From: Beroe forskalii
Taxonomy: Eukaryota; Ctenophora; Nuda; Beroida; Beroidae
Assembly (NCBI GenBank): GCA_011033025.1
Contig: WFMF01000159.1
Coordinates: 62,001 to 126,000 of the forward strand
Reading direction: 5' to 3'
Length of the DNA: 64,000 nucleotides
The position numbers were made by a program, and so were the translations under genes. Each line of letters begins with the position of its first letter. Positions within the stretch are counted from its first letter, which is position 1. Below are positions 53,185 to 64,000 of this stretch, piece after piece. The notes beneath the pieces were generated by a model. That model was not told where the DNA came from, made no database searches, and worked only from the letters and a program-made list of their open reading frames with translations.

Positions 53185-53756
53185 TCACCACGTCGTGCTT
53201 TTACATCATGAACTATCTGACTAATTCTAAACCATCACTATCTCACTATGTAGACTACGTGTATCTACGTATCTGAAACCAGTAGGTATATAAGATTACG
53301 TGTCAGAGAGGTTGACATCAGTAGTTAAGTGTTGACGTCATTTCGCGTATAACGGCACGCTGCCTGAGACCAGTACGTCACACAAAGTGTCCTTACTGAG
53401 TTACTGCCAACTATCTTTAAACATCACTCACACAATGTGTCTATGACACCACAAAATGCTACTGCTAGTAAGATACTTCTGATTACTATAGACTATGCCA
53501 AGTAGTCATTTTGGTTGTGTTTCTTTGCAGTGGTTAAGTGTGACTGTGGACTGTTTTCTTACGTGGCGTTTTATCAGCTTGTACAGCTTATCGTTACTGC
53601 AGCGCTGAGTCCCTGATCTTGTGAAAAAGTTAAATACATTGCACATTGTACATTGTACAATGGCACTGCAATTGACAGAGCTATTAAGGTTCTCGACAGA
53701 GGAAGCAAATGACCTGATCTAAAGATCTAAGGACAGATGGATTCAACATTGGAGCT
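53185..53756 (+). other. Probable 5' region of the LINE ORF1 element
   Basis: No gene. 'acattgtacattgtacaatgg' at 53643 resembles 'gattgtacataactgtgtac' at 60079 and 61176, the presumed start of the same LINE family. Confidence 0.45.
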
Positions 53757-54518
53757 GTGAAGGAACACACGAAATGCACTGACTGGAGGAAAGTTACATC
53801 GGCAATGTTGACGAAAATGACAAAGGCTCAGTTAGTCGAGTGTCTAAACGAGGCAATTATAGCCGTGGGGTTGGGTCAAGAAAGCCTTGAAGATAATGTT
53901 GCCGACTATGGCGGATTGTTGGAAAACCAGGTACGGCTACAAGCTAAAGTCATCAGCAGAGACGAGGAACTATTAAAGTGCAAGAACGAGCATCTCGAAG
54001 CAGTTCAAAGCACTGTGATATCACTGTTGAAAAGTTACAGTGAAGTCAAGAAGAAAGGGTTGGAAGAAAGGGCCATCACTGCCCAACAGGTGAAGATGGC
54101 AGTAAAGACCGCAGTTAAGGAAGACGACAGAAGTCGTAATTTGACGATTTTTGGCGTTCCGGAGACAACAGCAGAAGATTTAGAGTCTAAAGCAGCGGAG
54201 GTATTTGAGCAACTAGAGGAAAAGCCCAAAGTTGTCGAGTGCTACAGAGTTGGGGTGCAGAAAGAAGGTGCTTCTCGACCGGTCAAAGTGACTCTCTCGA
54301 GTTTCGATACTGTTGGGCGTATCTTGGGTAAATCAAGACAGTTGAGGACCACTGATCGATTCTGTCACGTGCTCATATCTAAAGATCTGACTCCTGAGGA
54401 ACGAAACGCACGAAAGAAATTGGTAACGGAGCTGAAACAGAAAACGAGCCGGGACTCTACCAAATGGGACACTGTGCAGCCGCAATCATACAGGATCATG
54501 ACACTTCAACAAAGTTGA
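53757..54518 (+). CDS. LINE ORF1 protein (L1-ORF1p-like)
   Basis: An RNA-binding ORF1 protein that packages LINE RNA. Of 253 residues, 15-55 form a helical N-terminal part, 55-115 a coiled coil (LENQVRLQAKVISRDEELLK), 120-195 an RRM-like domain opening RNLTIFGVPETTAEDLESKA with VVECYRVGVQKEGASRPVKV, and 195-250 a C-terminal domain with LRTTDRFCHVLISKDLTPEE and RNARKKLVTEL. The layout and the final 'R.(V)LIRKDLTP.(E)R' motif match the Transposase_22/ORF1p family. The frame is intact, yet no ORF2 follows within 1 kb. The start at 53757 is the first ATG in frame; an alternative ATG at 53660 is out of frame. Confidence 0.8.
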   Translation: MKEHTKCTDWRKVTSAMLTKMTKAQLVECLNEAIIAVGLGQESLEDNVADYGGLLENQVRLQAKVISRDEELLKCKNEHLEAVQSTVISLLKSYSEVKKKGLEERAITAQQVKMAVKTAVKEDDRSRNLTIFGVPETTAEDLESKAAEVFEQLEEKPKVVECYRVGVQKEGASRPVKVTLSSFDTVGRILGKSRQLRTTDRFCHVLISKDLTPEERNARKKLVTELKQKTSRDSTKWDTVQPQSYRIMTLQQS

Positions 54519-54969
54519 ATGCGTTTTAATGTTTTTCTCAAACTGTTTGTACTGAGTATATTCGATAGAACATAACTAAAAACTTATTACCATACAAATT
54601 TGCTAATCGATGGCTCAATCTCTGACTTGAATTTAATTAATCATGTATAATCAAATAGCCTATACACTGCAATTTAATAAAATCGTTAGATGAGAGGTAG
54701 CCCCCGGGTGGAAACAAGCACCAGCACTTCTATCCTTCATCCCTGCCTGATAACACGTCTCAAATTATCAACTAGTGTATAAAATTGTGTTTGGTTAGTT
54801 TGATTATTCAATGAACTATTAAGGTATCAAAACTCTTAACTCATAGGATCAATTAGCCTCGAGAATTCAAAATTCGATATGACAAATATTAATTGATGTG
54901 AAATTAAATTTTGTTTTTCTTGAAGTGATCCCACTTCCCTTTCTCAAAAGCTACGATACGAGAAAAACA
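54519..54969. other. AT-rich, nothing recognised
   Basis: No LINE ORF2 or other gene follows the ORF1. Confidence 0.5.
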
Positions 54970-55231
54970 GTGGCAATAAACGCAGCAAGTGCAGTTATAG
55001 AACAGGCTGTGAGACAAAAAACACTAAACTGCCGCTCAAAAACAATCATTTCAGACCCAGTTGTTTCTGTCACTTTCGTTCCAATTGTCCGGCTGTCCCA
55101 ATTCCTCACTTCACTTTTAGGGCCCCATTTTTCTCTTATCCCATTCGCCCAAATGTCTCATTTGTCCCAATTGTCCCTGTCCCAATTCACTTTCTCTTGA
55201 GTTTGGGACAATTGGGACAGTGACACCCCCC
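54970..55231 (-). mobile_element. Half copy of the GGGACAATTGGGACA MITE
   Basis: 'gacaaaaaacactaaactgc' and 'tttctgtcactttcgttcca' match 61885-61960; the right end is GGGACAATTGGGACAGTGAC then ACCCCCC (55205-55231). The left end is missing. Confidence 0.7.
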
Positions 55232-55406
55232 TTTCAGATTCTTCTCTTCCATTTTTGAGATTTGTGCCTTTCACTGCAGTAATGACCAAGAACTCCTAAC
55301 AGGATATCTAGCTAGCTTATAAATTTAATTTCTTCAAATTTTTCATCAAATCATTTTTAAAGTTCATAAATTGCTAATGCATTCAAATCAATTGAAATTT
55401 AACTAT

Positions 55407-58196
55407 TTAATGAGCAAAAAACACTTCCTGCTCCTCCTTGGTCTTTTTCAGTCTCTTTCTTCTAGGCTCTCTTTTAGGCTTCTTTGGTTGAGATGAAGGT
55501 TTACTCTGAATCTTTTGAGGCTGCAGGGACATTTTGTTGTAGTCTTCATAGCTGAGCTCTTTTTGTGTACTGAATACTAGTAGAAGTACACTGAAAAGAT
55601 ATAATTATTAGTTTTGAATCTTGTTATTTCACTTTTTGACCAAACTACCACTTTTTTCCCTTTTTTTTCTATTTTTTTTTCTTCACTTGGTTTGATAACA
55701 AAATTACAAAACATCCGTTACCTAGTCAAGCAACTATTAATTGCTTCACAAATTACTGAATCATTAGCAACAAGAATTGCACCTGCTGGCACAATTCTTG
55801 TTTTTCCATTGTTCCGTATGCAGGCGCTTAATTTCCCTCCCCCACGGTGCTTGATGTAACCTTTGTATCATGATACAACACGCAGTTGTTCGTGGTAAGA
55901 GTATAAATGTTGCTCCACTGCTGCGTGCGACCACTGAGAACATGCATTGGCATGTGCCATTTCTTCTAAAATTTGTACCCACCAAATTTTTGTTCTCAGT
56001 TTGTTGTAGATTTCACGCCATTTTGTCGAATTGGTTTACGTTTTGCTTCAGATTGTGTCACTGTTTATTTACGTACTTTTTTTCCTAAATGTTTATACGA
56101 AGCAGCTTCATTAAGCCCCAAATCACCAATGCACTTTTCCATCTGGGACACTTTCTAGTCAATTGGTTATTGGCTGACGGCTATGTGATCATCAAGGAAT
56201 TGAAATTGCGTATGGTGATGGAATTTATGAAATTTAAGCATAGATGTTAGATTATGACGCTGATTTGATGATAGTGATTGTCTATACATTCAGTTGTTCA
56301 CTATACTAAGCTGATATCACTTTCAAATTTCATGCTTTCGTTTTCTGTTTCAATGCTGTCGCTTGTTCCAAAAAGCAATATTTGTCTTTCACATCGACCA
56401 TTATTTTTCAGTATACAGTCGAATAGTTATGTAGTTTGGCACTGTGATCATCACAGAACCAAAATTGCCCAAGTATGCTAAGATTTTAAGACACAAGAAA
56501 TCTTCATCAGCCCTTTAATTTAGAGTTAATTGTAATTTAGGAGAGTTTGAGCACGTGGCACGGATGGGCCTATTCAGCCTATAATATTTACATTTTCGAC
56601 AATCGACAGCTTCAAAATTACAAAAGTAAGAATTTCGTCATTTTGGGGGGGGGGGGCGCCGGACGGATGGGGAATTTAGGAATTAAATTCCCAGTCAAAT
56701 TTCCAAATAAGAAGTTGAAAAAAGCTTAAATTCGAACGAAATGAGCCTTTCTGGACACATTCTGTAATTGATGAACTCAAAATCATGAAATTCATAGAGC
56801 TAAATACCATAATCGACCTTTCCCGGTATAATCCGAATCCAGCATGGCATTCCCACCACATTCCCAAACCAGCCATCATATTCCTAAACCTAAACCAGCC
56901 ACGCATTCCTAAACCAACATTTCCTTGTGTTTGACTTTGGTCAAACTTTTTAGCAACTATCTAAATAGCCATCATAAACATTTTAAAATAATTACCATAT
57001 TCAATGAAAACATGCTGTTGCACGTTTCTATTGTTTCTCTAGCTAGCAATCGAACTTATTTTTTAAATTTCGGCATTTTAGTGAAAACATGTCAAAACTA
57101 CCCCAATGAAAAAGCCACTTTTTACTCTTATTTACAGATTCCCAGCCACTTTTTAAAATTGTTCCACTGGGGGATGGACGGACACTGGATGGATGGACAG
57201 GGGACATTTTCGTGACTGATATTATAAAAACTTATAAAGGAGCAATCCGGGCACTTTCCAGAAATTACAGTACCTTAGGAGGTGCATTTATGTGGGATAA
57301 AATTGCGGTGTTTCAAATTTTAGTAAGTTGAAAATATGGGGATTTTTCAAGTCATTACTCTTGTTAACACATGATAATGACGTCATTTTGAAATTTCATG
57401 GTGGGTCAAAAAATGGGGAATTTTCTGAAAAATCCCCAAATTACAACCTTTTTAAATAAACCTCCTAAGGTAGTTGTATTGCAAACCTGGGCCTCATATA
57501 CACATCCTATTTCACACCTTACCAACAACGATCTCTGCCTACCCTCCTATTTTTTTGTTTTAGGAAAAGGCCAATTTTAACATTTAACATGTGACATGTG
57601 AAAAATCAAACAATTAACTGTTCAATAGATTTAGTTAAGGCACAGAATTTGCCCAAATCGTTTTGGCATCTGCAGACCATCTTACAAATTGAAGACAGAA
57701 TTTTGCCATTTCGTTTGGTTTTCATTGAACGTTGATACTAAAAGGTGGAACCACTCGAAACCACCCAACCAACCTGAAACCACCCAATATAGCTCCGAAA
57801 CCACCCCAAACCACCCAACTCACCCGAAACTACCCAACCCACCCGAAACCACCCAACCCACCCGAAAAGACCCAAAAACTTTGTTTTTACTAAAATATTT
57901 TGTGAAAAATACGAAACCAGCCCGAAACGAGCTGATATTTACCGAGCTGATAACAATGCTTCAAATACACATTACGATGTTGAATTCTTCGACGTTTTGT
58001 CATAAAACATACATTGTGTTGAAACAGAGGTTTGCATCTAGATACATCTAGAAAACTACAAGATAAATATAATAATATCTTTGGGGTGATTGAGTTGCAT
58101 TTACCTTGAGAGGATAACACCTGCAAGAGCAGCAATGCCATATGGTGTGAGTATGTATCCAGATGCTAACTCTAAGTAAGGTGCTACAGCTTCCAT
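55407..58196 (-). CDS. Small membrane protein, RRBP1/kinectin N-terminus-like (two exons)
   Basis: Exon 58196-58105 starts with ATG and ends TCAAG|GTAAAT. Exon 55590-55407 follows a TTATATCTTTTCAG acceptor. The join is in phase and gives 91 residues. There is a lumenal start (MEAVAPYLELASGYILTP), a membrane segment (about 20-37, GIAALAGVILSSVLLLVF), KELSYEDYNKM, then a Lys/Arg/Pro-rich tail and the stop after VFFAH. The membrane anchor followed by 'KE.SYEE' and a basic Lys-rich stretch is how ribosome-binding protein 1 and kinectin begin; these anchor ribosomes or kinesin on the ER. Those proteins continue as long coiled coils. Here a stop follows, unless a weak GAA|GTGTTT donor at 55420 leads to more exons. 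It could therefore be a short paralogue, the first part of a larger gene, or an unrelated small ER protein. Confidence 0.55.
55591..58104. other. Intron of the small membrane-protein gene
   Basis: 55800-56160 resembles 10855-11030 and 57290-57510 resembles 11220-11430 (same dispersed family, plus orientation). A G12 run is at 56645. 'tggatggacggacac' words repeat at 57168-57200. No exon recognised. Confidence 0.5.
57742..57935 (+). mobile_element. Half copy of the AAAAGGTGGAA foldback MITE
   Basis: Starts CTAAAAGGTGGAACCACTCG, then CGAAACCACCCAACC-type words and 'aatatagctccgaaaccac', as at 42739 and 43265. Only one arm is present, ending near 'aaacgagctgat'. Confidence 0.65.
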
Positions 58197-59140
58197 TCTA
58201 GCCTGTTATCATTAAGGTCAGGTTATCAATTTGATAGTATCATTAAATTATTATTTTTATTATCATTGAAAGATAAAATTTAGTATAAGACAAATTTAAT
58301 ATTTTAACATCTATAAATCAAATTATAGGCTCTCCAAAACCGAGACGGTTGTTGTAGTAACCCCCTGCTGATTTGGTGACGTCAGTCCATTTCTTTCGGT
58401 TGGATCCAACGTAACTATACCTCACGCATTCCGAAACAATGTTATTCTAACTTAGAATTACTAGAATTGACCAATTTCCTAATTTCTACAAATTGTCCAC
58501 GTGAACTCACGTGCTGAAATGTAGCACCCAGATCTAATTTCACGTGCATTAGTCGTATTTGAACTCATTTCAACGTAATCAAGTCAAAAATCGAGTGTAA
58601 ATATCATTTTCTTCAAATCCCCTAATTTCTACAAAACGTCCATGTGAACTCACGTGATTCACTATTTCATCGTATATTTCCCACATTTAGTAACTGCGAG
58701 ACATGAAGAAACCATTATTAGTTCGTCATCATAACACAGAATAAGGCTAAAGTACAATTTTTCATCATTAACGTAATTTCAACCATTTTGTGGCTCAATT
58801 TTTAGAGGCTTCGCATGACAAAATATTTCGACCGATCACCTTGAAATTCGTTTTATAGCTAAATCTCGAGGTCTTAAAGCAAAATATCGAAGTAAAACAT
58901 ATTCCGATAAAAACTCTCTGATTTAGAGATGTTCAAAGTAGTGCAAAATAGCGTTTTATCGCAAAATATGCTATTTTAGCGGTTTTACGTGACTTTGATG
59001 ACGTCATCACAGCACCCAAATAGGCTCAAACCAACTTCCCATATAGCCTATAATACAATTTCTCCGTAGTACAACATACTTTGACCGGTCTCATCTCAAG
59101 ATAAGTTGCAGTTCTTGACATCTCACTCATTTAAGTCTTG
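58197..59140. other. Upstream of the small membrane-protein gene
   Basis: 'cctaatttctacaaa..gtcca' with 'gtgaactcacgtg' occurs twice (58478-58512 and 58620-58654). Promoter elements cannot be named. No gene. Confidence 0.45.
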
Positions 59141-59149
59141 TCCTAAAGT

Positions 59150-59275
59150 TTCGACATCGATTGTTCTTTGTACCCCCTCTAAGAGCTGGATTTCAGTAAC
59201 TTTGCATGGGTCCCACAGTGGGCAACAGTGCTCCAGAGTGCTCCTAACTAGCGACTTGTAGAGAGTCTACATAAC
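59150..59275 (-). pseudogene. LINE ORF2 thumb fragment
   Basis: Minus strand, YKSLVRSTLEHCCPLWDPCK followed by IQLLEGVQRT: the 'L.RS.LEY..PVW.P......LE.VQR' motif of CR1/RTE-like LINEs. It belongs with the piece at 59486-59920; about 210 bases of non-coding sequence separate them. Confidence 0.75.
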
Positions 59276-59485
59276 AGTTCTGTCACAAGTTTTAAGAGAA
59301 AGCTAAAGACGTAAAGACTCATTTCTTTAATGTTGCCTTTTCACAATTTTCACTTTAAATTATTGCCACAATGAAATATGAGTCGCTTTTGATGGTGAGA
59401 ACTTTTCTTTTGATATTGCATCTTATGTTTTGAATCTCTAAGAACTTTAAAGCGATTTATAAATTTTTGATATTCATTTATTTAT

Positions 59486-59920
59486 TTATTTAGACAAAGA
59501 GCTTCTGGCTTTTGACACTATATTCCCAATGTGCCTAGACCAGCTGAGATCACTTGATACACGAATTTGGAGATCTCTGACATGCTCAACTGGACTGAGT
59601 AGTACCTCATCGGAAACTTTGTAGCACAAGGTTTCAGCAACAAAAGGGAGTTCGAAGTTTGAGCTTTTACTGTAGTGAAGGTGATTCAAGAGCTCGAACT
59701 TTTGTTCATGGAGCTCCATGTTGTTTCCCTGTGACCATTGAAGAATTCTGTACAAATCATCTTGAAGCAGCAAGCAGTCTTCAAGGCAGCCAATCTGTTT
59801 GGAAACTCTAGTATTGTCGGCAAAGAAGCTGACCTTAGATGAAGCAACCACTTGTTCTAAGTCATTTATGAACAATATAAACAGGAGTGGCCCTAGCACG
59901 CTTCCTTGAGGAACACCGCT
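59486..59920 (-). pseudogene. LINE reverse transcriptase fragment
   Basis: Minus strand. It starts at about 59920 with SGVPQGSVLGPLLFILFIND, then FFADNTRV and DLSWSRHIGNIVSKARSSL. The second Asp of the FADD box is Asn here, so it cannot be active. It is cut at 59920 exactly where a 22-bp tandem repeat starts. Confidence 0.85.
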
Positions 59921-60007
59921 TGCTACTTATCAGTTTTCTTCATTGCTACTTATCAGTTTTCTCATTGCTACTTATCAGTTTTCTCATTGCTACTTATCAG
60001 TTTTCTC
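59919..60007 (+). repeat. 22-bp tandem repeat at a LINE junction
   Basis: Four copies of ATTGCTACTTATCAGTTTTC plus TC. Confidence 0.85.
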
Positions 60008-60076
60008 GTGCGTGTTAATTTAGCAGCTCTCTTATCAGTAATCTGCAACTTGCTCGCACTTAGCACTAACCTTTAC

Positions 60077-60275
60077 CAGATTGTACATAACTGTGTACAA
60101 TCTCATGGTGTCACAATATGGAATTTGCATTGGAAAACCTATACAGTGTGGAGAAGGATGTGGAATCAGTGTTTGGTGCTGTTTTCGGAGTCAACTGGAC
60201 TGATGTCAACAAGACTTCGGTGATGAAGTGTGACAAGATGGCTCTTACCAGTCTTGTTTTATTTTTTTATCAGCA
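60077..60275 (+). pseudogene. Truncated duplicate of the LINE ORF1 start
   Basis: Nearly identical to 61174-61370 (one substitution seen in about 190 bp), from 'gattgtacataactgtgtac' through MEFALENLYSVEKDVESVFG. A short T-rich insertion follows at about 60259, then an (ATT)n run (60283-60304) where the similarity ends. Confidence 0.8.
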
Positions 60276-61173
60276 GTCAGTTATTATTATTATTATTATT
60301 ATTATAAGAGACGGTAGGCTTACTAAAGCCTCCGTAGTGCCCCCAACCCCACGGATTTGGAGGACATATATGCACGACCATACCCTTCAAGAAACCTTGG
60401 TCGGCATGTTCCCATTCAGGTATGCGTACTATTTATAAGCGTACTCGCTTTAAGAGTACAATCTCTCCCCCCTAGCATAGCTCTAGGGTAGAGGTCATGG
60501 TAGTTTGAAGAAGTCAGCCGACCCTGTAGTGATTTGCTAGAAGTTAAAACAGTGTCATGAAGCTGTTTGGTGTTGCTACGCCTTGCAACACGTGCCGTTT
60601 ACCGCACATGGGCTTTCCATTGGCTAGTGCCTACGCACAGCCGTACAGGAATGACCCACACACAGGTCACAACAGCGTGCCACGCACAGGAAGAAAAAGA
60701 AATTTAAGTTTTAATGAACTACATTGAGACAGATTCAGATCGCAGAGGCTACTCACTACTGGGCCGCGCACAGGTTCTCCGTTGGCTAATGCCTACGCAT
60801 AGCCGTATGAAGGTATGATGATAGCCCGTGCACAGGACACAGCATTGACTTGCCCAATAGAGTCAAATGGATTTCTTTATGAGAACTACAGAATTAATAA
60901 CACATTGCTGATTAGAATATACAATATTATTATCGATATCAGATATCAATTGCATCCTTGCAAACAAGAAACATAAATCTATGTAAACAACTTTTTGTGT
61001 CGCAATTTACATGCTAAAACTACCAGATTTAATAATCAAATCTCACATAATTACTTTTAAAGACATATTCCCGCTTAGGACACGATTCTAGAAGCTTCTC
61101 AAAAAACCGTTAAATTAAGAGTACTATAAAACTACACTGCTCGCAAAAAGAACGTACGTGAGCGCTGACGACA
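60276..61173. other. Between the two ORF1 starts, no gene
   Basis: Contains a diverged pair 'gcacatgggctttccattgg...gcctacgcacagccgta' (60605-60645) and 'gcacaggttctccgttggct...gcctacgcatagccgta' (60767-60806). No coding family recognised. Confidence 0.5.
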
Positions 61174-61651
61174 AAGATTGTACATAACTGTGTACAATCT
61201 CATGGTGTCACAATATGGAATTTGCATTGGAAAACCTATACAGTGTGGAGAAGGATGTGGAATCAGTGTTTGGTGCTGTTTTCGGAGTCAACTGGACTGA
61301 TGTCAACAAGACTTCGGTGATGAAGTGTGACAAGACGGCTCTTACCAGTCTTGTTTTATCAGCAGTCAGTGTTTTAGGGAAAAGCAAGAAAATGTTACGA
61401 TCAGCAGCCGTTTGTGTTGAGAAGTTGAAACAGGAGCAGATTGAGAACCGGAAGAGGATGCTGAACCTCCAGGAGGAACTACTGAAGAGTAAAGATGAGC
61501 AGGTAGAGGTGAAGCAGAAAACTATGGAGACAGAAATCAGGAGTTTCAGTGACGCTGTCAAGAAGGGATGAGGGGAGAATGACTTCAACACAGGTGAAGG
61601 CTGCTGTAAAGAGTGCTGTAATGGAGGACGACAAGAAGCGAGCAGTTATGG

Positions 61652-63848
61652 GGGGGGGAGTTTCACTGTCCCAATTGTCCCTGTCCCAATTTACTTTTTT
61701 TTGAGTTTGGGACTGGTTTTTGGGACAATTGGGACAACTGGGACATTTGGGACAATTGGGACAAACAAAAAGTTGGACAAATCAGTCATCTATCATTTTT
61801 ACATTGATCAATGTTTTTCTATCATACTACTATGCTAATAAGTACAAGTTTTGGTTAGTTGGTTGTGTGCTGCTATGTAACAAGCTGTAAGACAAAAACA
61901 CTAAACTCCCACTCAAAAACACAATCATTTGAGCCCTAGTTGTCTCTGTCACTTTTGTCCCAATTGTCCCAAATGTCCCATTTGTCCCAAATGTCCCATT
62001 TGTCCCAGTCCGTAGGGTAAAACGGGGTGGAGTGGGACAGGAGGTAAAGAGGGACAAATTGGGGTGAAATGGAACACCTGGGGGGAAAGTGGGACACTTA
62101 ACGAAATTTCAAAAAACCTTCACCTATGCAAAGCTATGGTGAAGACTACACTTTGGGTAAAGAGGAACACTGTCAAAATGATGCATAAGACCGATGTGGG
62201 GTAAAGTGGGACAAATTTTCGAAAATTTTTCAAAGCAACACCCCAACAGTATTTCATGCAATAAAAGCCACTGGGTAAAGTGGGACAGTCATATTTTATA
62301 TATTTCACCCATTGTGGGGTAAAGTGGTACAGCAATAACAATTGATTTTTATAATGATCTAGACATTTATTTGTTATAATTTAGATGGAATTCTATTGCC
62401 AACAAGACTTTTACAGGTGAGTGGGAAAGTGGAACAGGAATTTAATCTTGATTATTGGATTGGTGGGGTAATGGGACAATTGATAAAAAAGTGTGGAACT
62501 AATCTAAAATCGCCCTGTTTTTGTGACTTATGTATGTGAGAATCAATAATGCCTATTAAAACTTTTTAATACAGCATCACGAATTAAAATTATTGATTTT
62601 TATTGAATTTTTGACAATTTTTGCGCAACTGTCCCACTTTCCCCAAAATTATTATACCATATCATTTAGTGCTATTTTCAAGAAAAAATAAAGTATACTA
62701 CAAACCAAAGTGAAAAATCTTGATGAAAAACAACCTCCACAGCATAATTGTTTCCTTAGAATACATGATTCCATTTGACCTGACTTGACTGTCCCACTTT
62801 CCCATTAACATGATTTTCAATGAAAATAAAATCATGCCTGAGAAACTTATAAGGGATGTTTTAATAAACAAATTATGAATTGCAAATGCTTTTATTGCTT
62901 ATATTGTGATAATTATCCTTGTTAACTATCAGTGTCCCTCTTTCCCCACAACGTGTTAATTATAGGTAATTACATTTTCTCATTAAATTTCGTCATTTTG
63001 GGCTTCACTCAGATGACAACTGAACCGTTGGAATGGAGAAAAATCGATAAATGGTTCCTATACAACAAATTTTACGAAGTTTTTAGGTGAGCGGGTAAAG
63101 CGGACATTTTTAAAAGGCTGTAAAATGACCAAAAACCAAAATTCTTGCCGAAGAGGTACTTATTTTCCATGTTTGGCCATATGAACCTCTTTATGAAATT
63201 TGAAAAGTTTAAATCTAAAAGAATAATTTTTGGGGTAAAAGTGGACCAATTCATTCAATTCTCCAATTTGCCCAATTAGACTCAATCTTTCTCTGTTCCA
63301 AAGTGGTTTATTCGACTTATTCTAAAGAACTGTACATGTCCAATGAAGAATAAACTTGAAATGGTTATCTCAGGGCTACAGAGACTGTCCCTCTTTACCT
63401 CCACATGAGGGGTGAAGTGGGACATGCTGCGGGAAAGATGGACAGCTTTTCCTATATGAAAACCATTGGTTGAGATTTTTTCGACCAATTCTATGGAAAG
63501 AGGATGGGTTCATTGCTAAAATCATCAACCAAAAATTAATTTTTCGTTAAAAGTGTGACTGTGGCACCTGAATATGTCTCAAATTGTCCCACTTCACCCC
63601 GCTTTACCCTATTCACTTTTTTGAGTCCCATTTGTTCCATTTTCTCTGTCCCATTTGTCCCAATTGTCCCATTTGTCCCAATTGTCCCAGTCCGAATTCA
63701 CTTTTTTGAGTCCCATTTGTTCCATTTTCTCTGTCCCATTTGTCCCAATTGTCCCATTTGTCCCAAATGTCCCATTTGTCCCAATTGTCCCTGTCCAATC
63801 CACTTTTTCTTGAGTTTGGGACAATTGGGACAGTGAAACCCCCCCCCC
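61652..63848. mobile_element. GGGACAATTGGGACA-family MITE, full copy
   Basis: Inverted ends: G-run then TTTCACTGTCCCAATTGTCC, and its complement at 63848. Target duplication GTTATGG (61645-61651 and 63849-63855), 7 bp or 8 if a G of the run is counted. Subterminal regions (61660-62010 and 63610-63840) are dense in GGGACAATTGGGACA words. It is itself split by the element at 62015-63609. Repeat-derived frames (WDNWDKWD) are not genes. Confidence 0.82.
62015..63609. mobile_element. GGGTAAAGTGGGACA-family element, nested inside
   Basis: Ends GGGTAAAACGGGGTG and, reversed, GGGTAAAGCGGGGTG; TA on both sides (62013-62014 and 63610-63611). The unsplit host sequence is seen near 63687 ('cagtccgaattcactttttt'). 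The word GGGTAAAGTGGGAC and relatives recur inside on both strands (62038, 62158, 62199, 62274, 62317, 62465, 63413). No transposase frame, so it is non-autonomous; the TA target fits Tc1/mariner or another TA-targeting group. Confidence 0.75.
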
Positions 63849-64000
63849 GTTATGGTGTTCGGACTCGGAGAAGGCCCTGCTGACGATCATCTCAAGGTAA
63901 AAGTGGAGGACATGCTGAGAGTAAGCTGTTTGGCTGGGAAGCCCACTGTCAATGACTGCTACCGCGTTGGAACAGTGAAGGAAGGAGCAGAGCGACCCGT

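Larger units (their letters stand above)
61174..64000 (+). pseudogene. LINE ORF1 split by nested MITEs
   Basis: The frame starts MEFALENLYSVEKDVESVFG at 61215, continues through a coiled coil (LKQEQIENRKRMLNLQEELL) and stops at 61571. One base of shift restores TSTQVKAAVKSAVMEDDKKR up to the insertion at 61652. After 63848 it resumes at VMVFGLGEGPADDHLKVKVE and VNDCYRVGTVKEGAERPV, to the window edge. The RRM part matches the intact ORF1 at 53757. Both the frameshift and the 2.2-kb insertion disable it. Confidence 0.85.

Overview
The window is a stretch of invertebrate nuclear DNA: intron-split animal genes sit in a dense bed of transposable elements. Four genes look real. (1) MSH4, the meiotic MutS homologue, on the minus strand: four consecutive exons at 8882-10603 whose splice phases all agree. 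(2) A ten-exon BTB-BACK protein resembling BTBD17, plus strand, 33211-47364. (3) A single-exon galactose-3-O-sulfotransferase, minus strand, 36986-38362, lying inside intron 2 of the BTB gene. (4) A two-exon small membrane protein, minus strand, 55407-58196, resembling the N-terminus of ribosome-binding protein 1/kinectin. Two weaker candidates are terminal exons at 646-1289 and start exons at 50628-50868. All good homologies are to metazoan families. The mix of mobile elements (CR1-like, Jockey-like and I-like LINEs, Penelope, Helitron, a Mutator-like element, many MITEs) suits a marine invertebrate, possibly a cnidarian or another early-branching lineage, but the phylum cannot be fixed from the sequence.

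Layout. 1-3.4 kb: a TTAA element cut by the window edge, a possible gene end, a GC-rich repeat and a MITE with a telomere-like core. 3.5-18.2 kb: two inverted copies of a repeat of about 3 kb (5499-8470 and 11916-18232) flank the MSH4 exons. The right copy has extra insertions with clear empty sites in the left copy. A 53-bp minisatellite made from the MSH4 exon/intron boundary lies between the left arm and the last visible exon. 18.2-32 kb: LINE remains. One reverse transcriptase is cut in its FADD catalytic box by a 2368-bp Mutator-like element (8-bp target duplication), which itself holds a smaller MITE. A degraded CR1-like LINE with endonuclease and RT follows at 28.4-32 kb. 32.3-32.8 kb: a cluster of hairpins. 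33-47 kb: the BTB gene, with the sulfotransferase, Helitrons and other elements in its introns. 49-54.5 kb: foldback repeats, a rearranged Penelope element and a LINE ORF1. 55-58 kb: the small membrane-protein gene. 59-64 kb: LINE pieces, ending with an ORF1 split by a MITE that is itself split by a second MITE.

The genes do not form an operon or pathway. MSH4 acts in meiotic crossing-over, the sulfotransferase in Golgi glycan sulfation, and the BTB protein probably in protein-protein interaction. The most informative content is the record of nested insertions, several datable by target duplications and empty sites, and the capture of a splice-donor region of MSH4 into a tandem repeat. Exon calls rest on reading translations, splice signals and remembered family sequences; no search was run.
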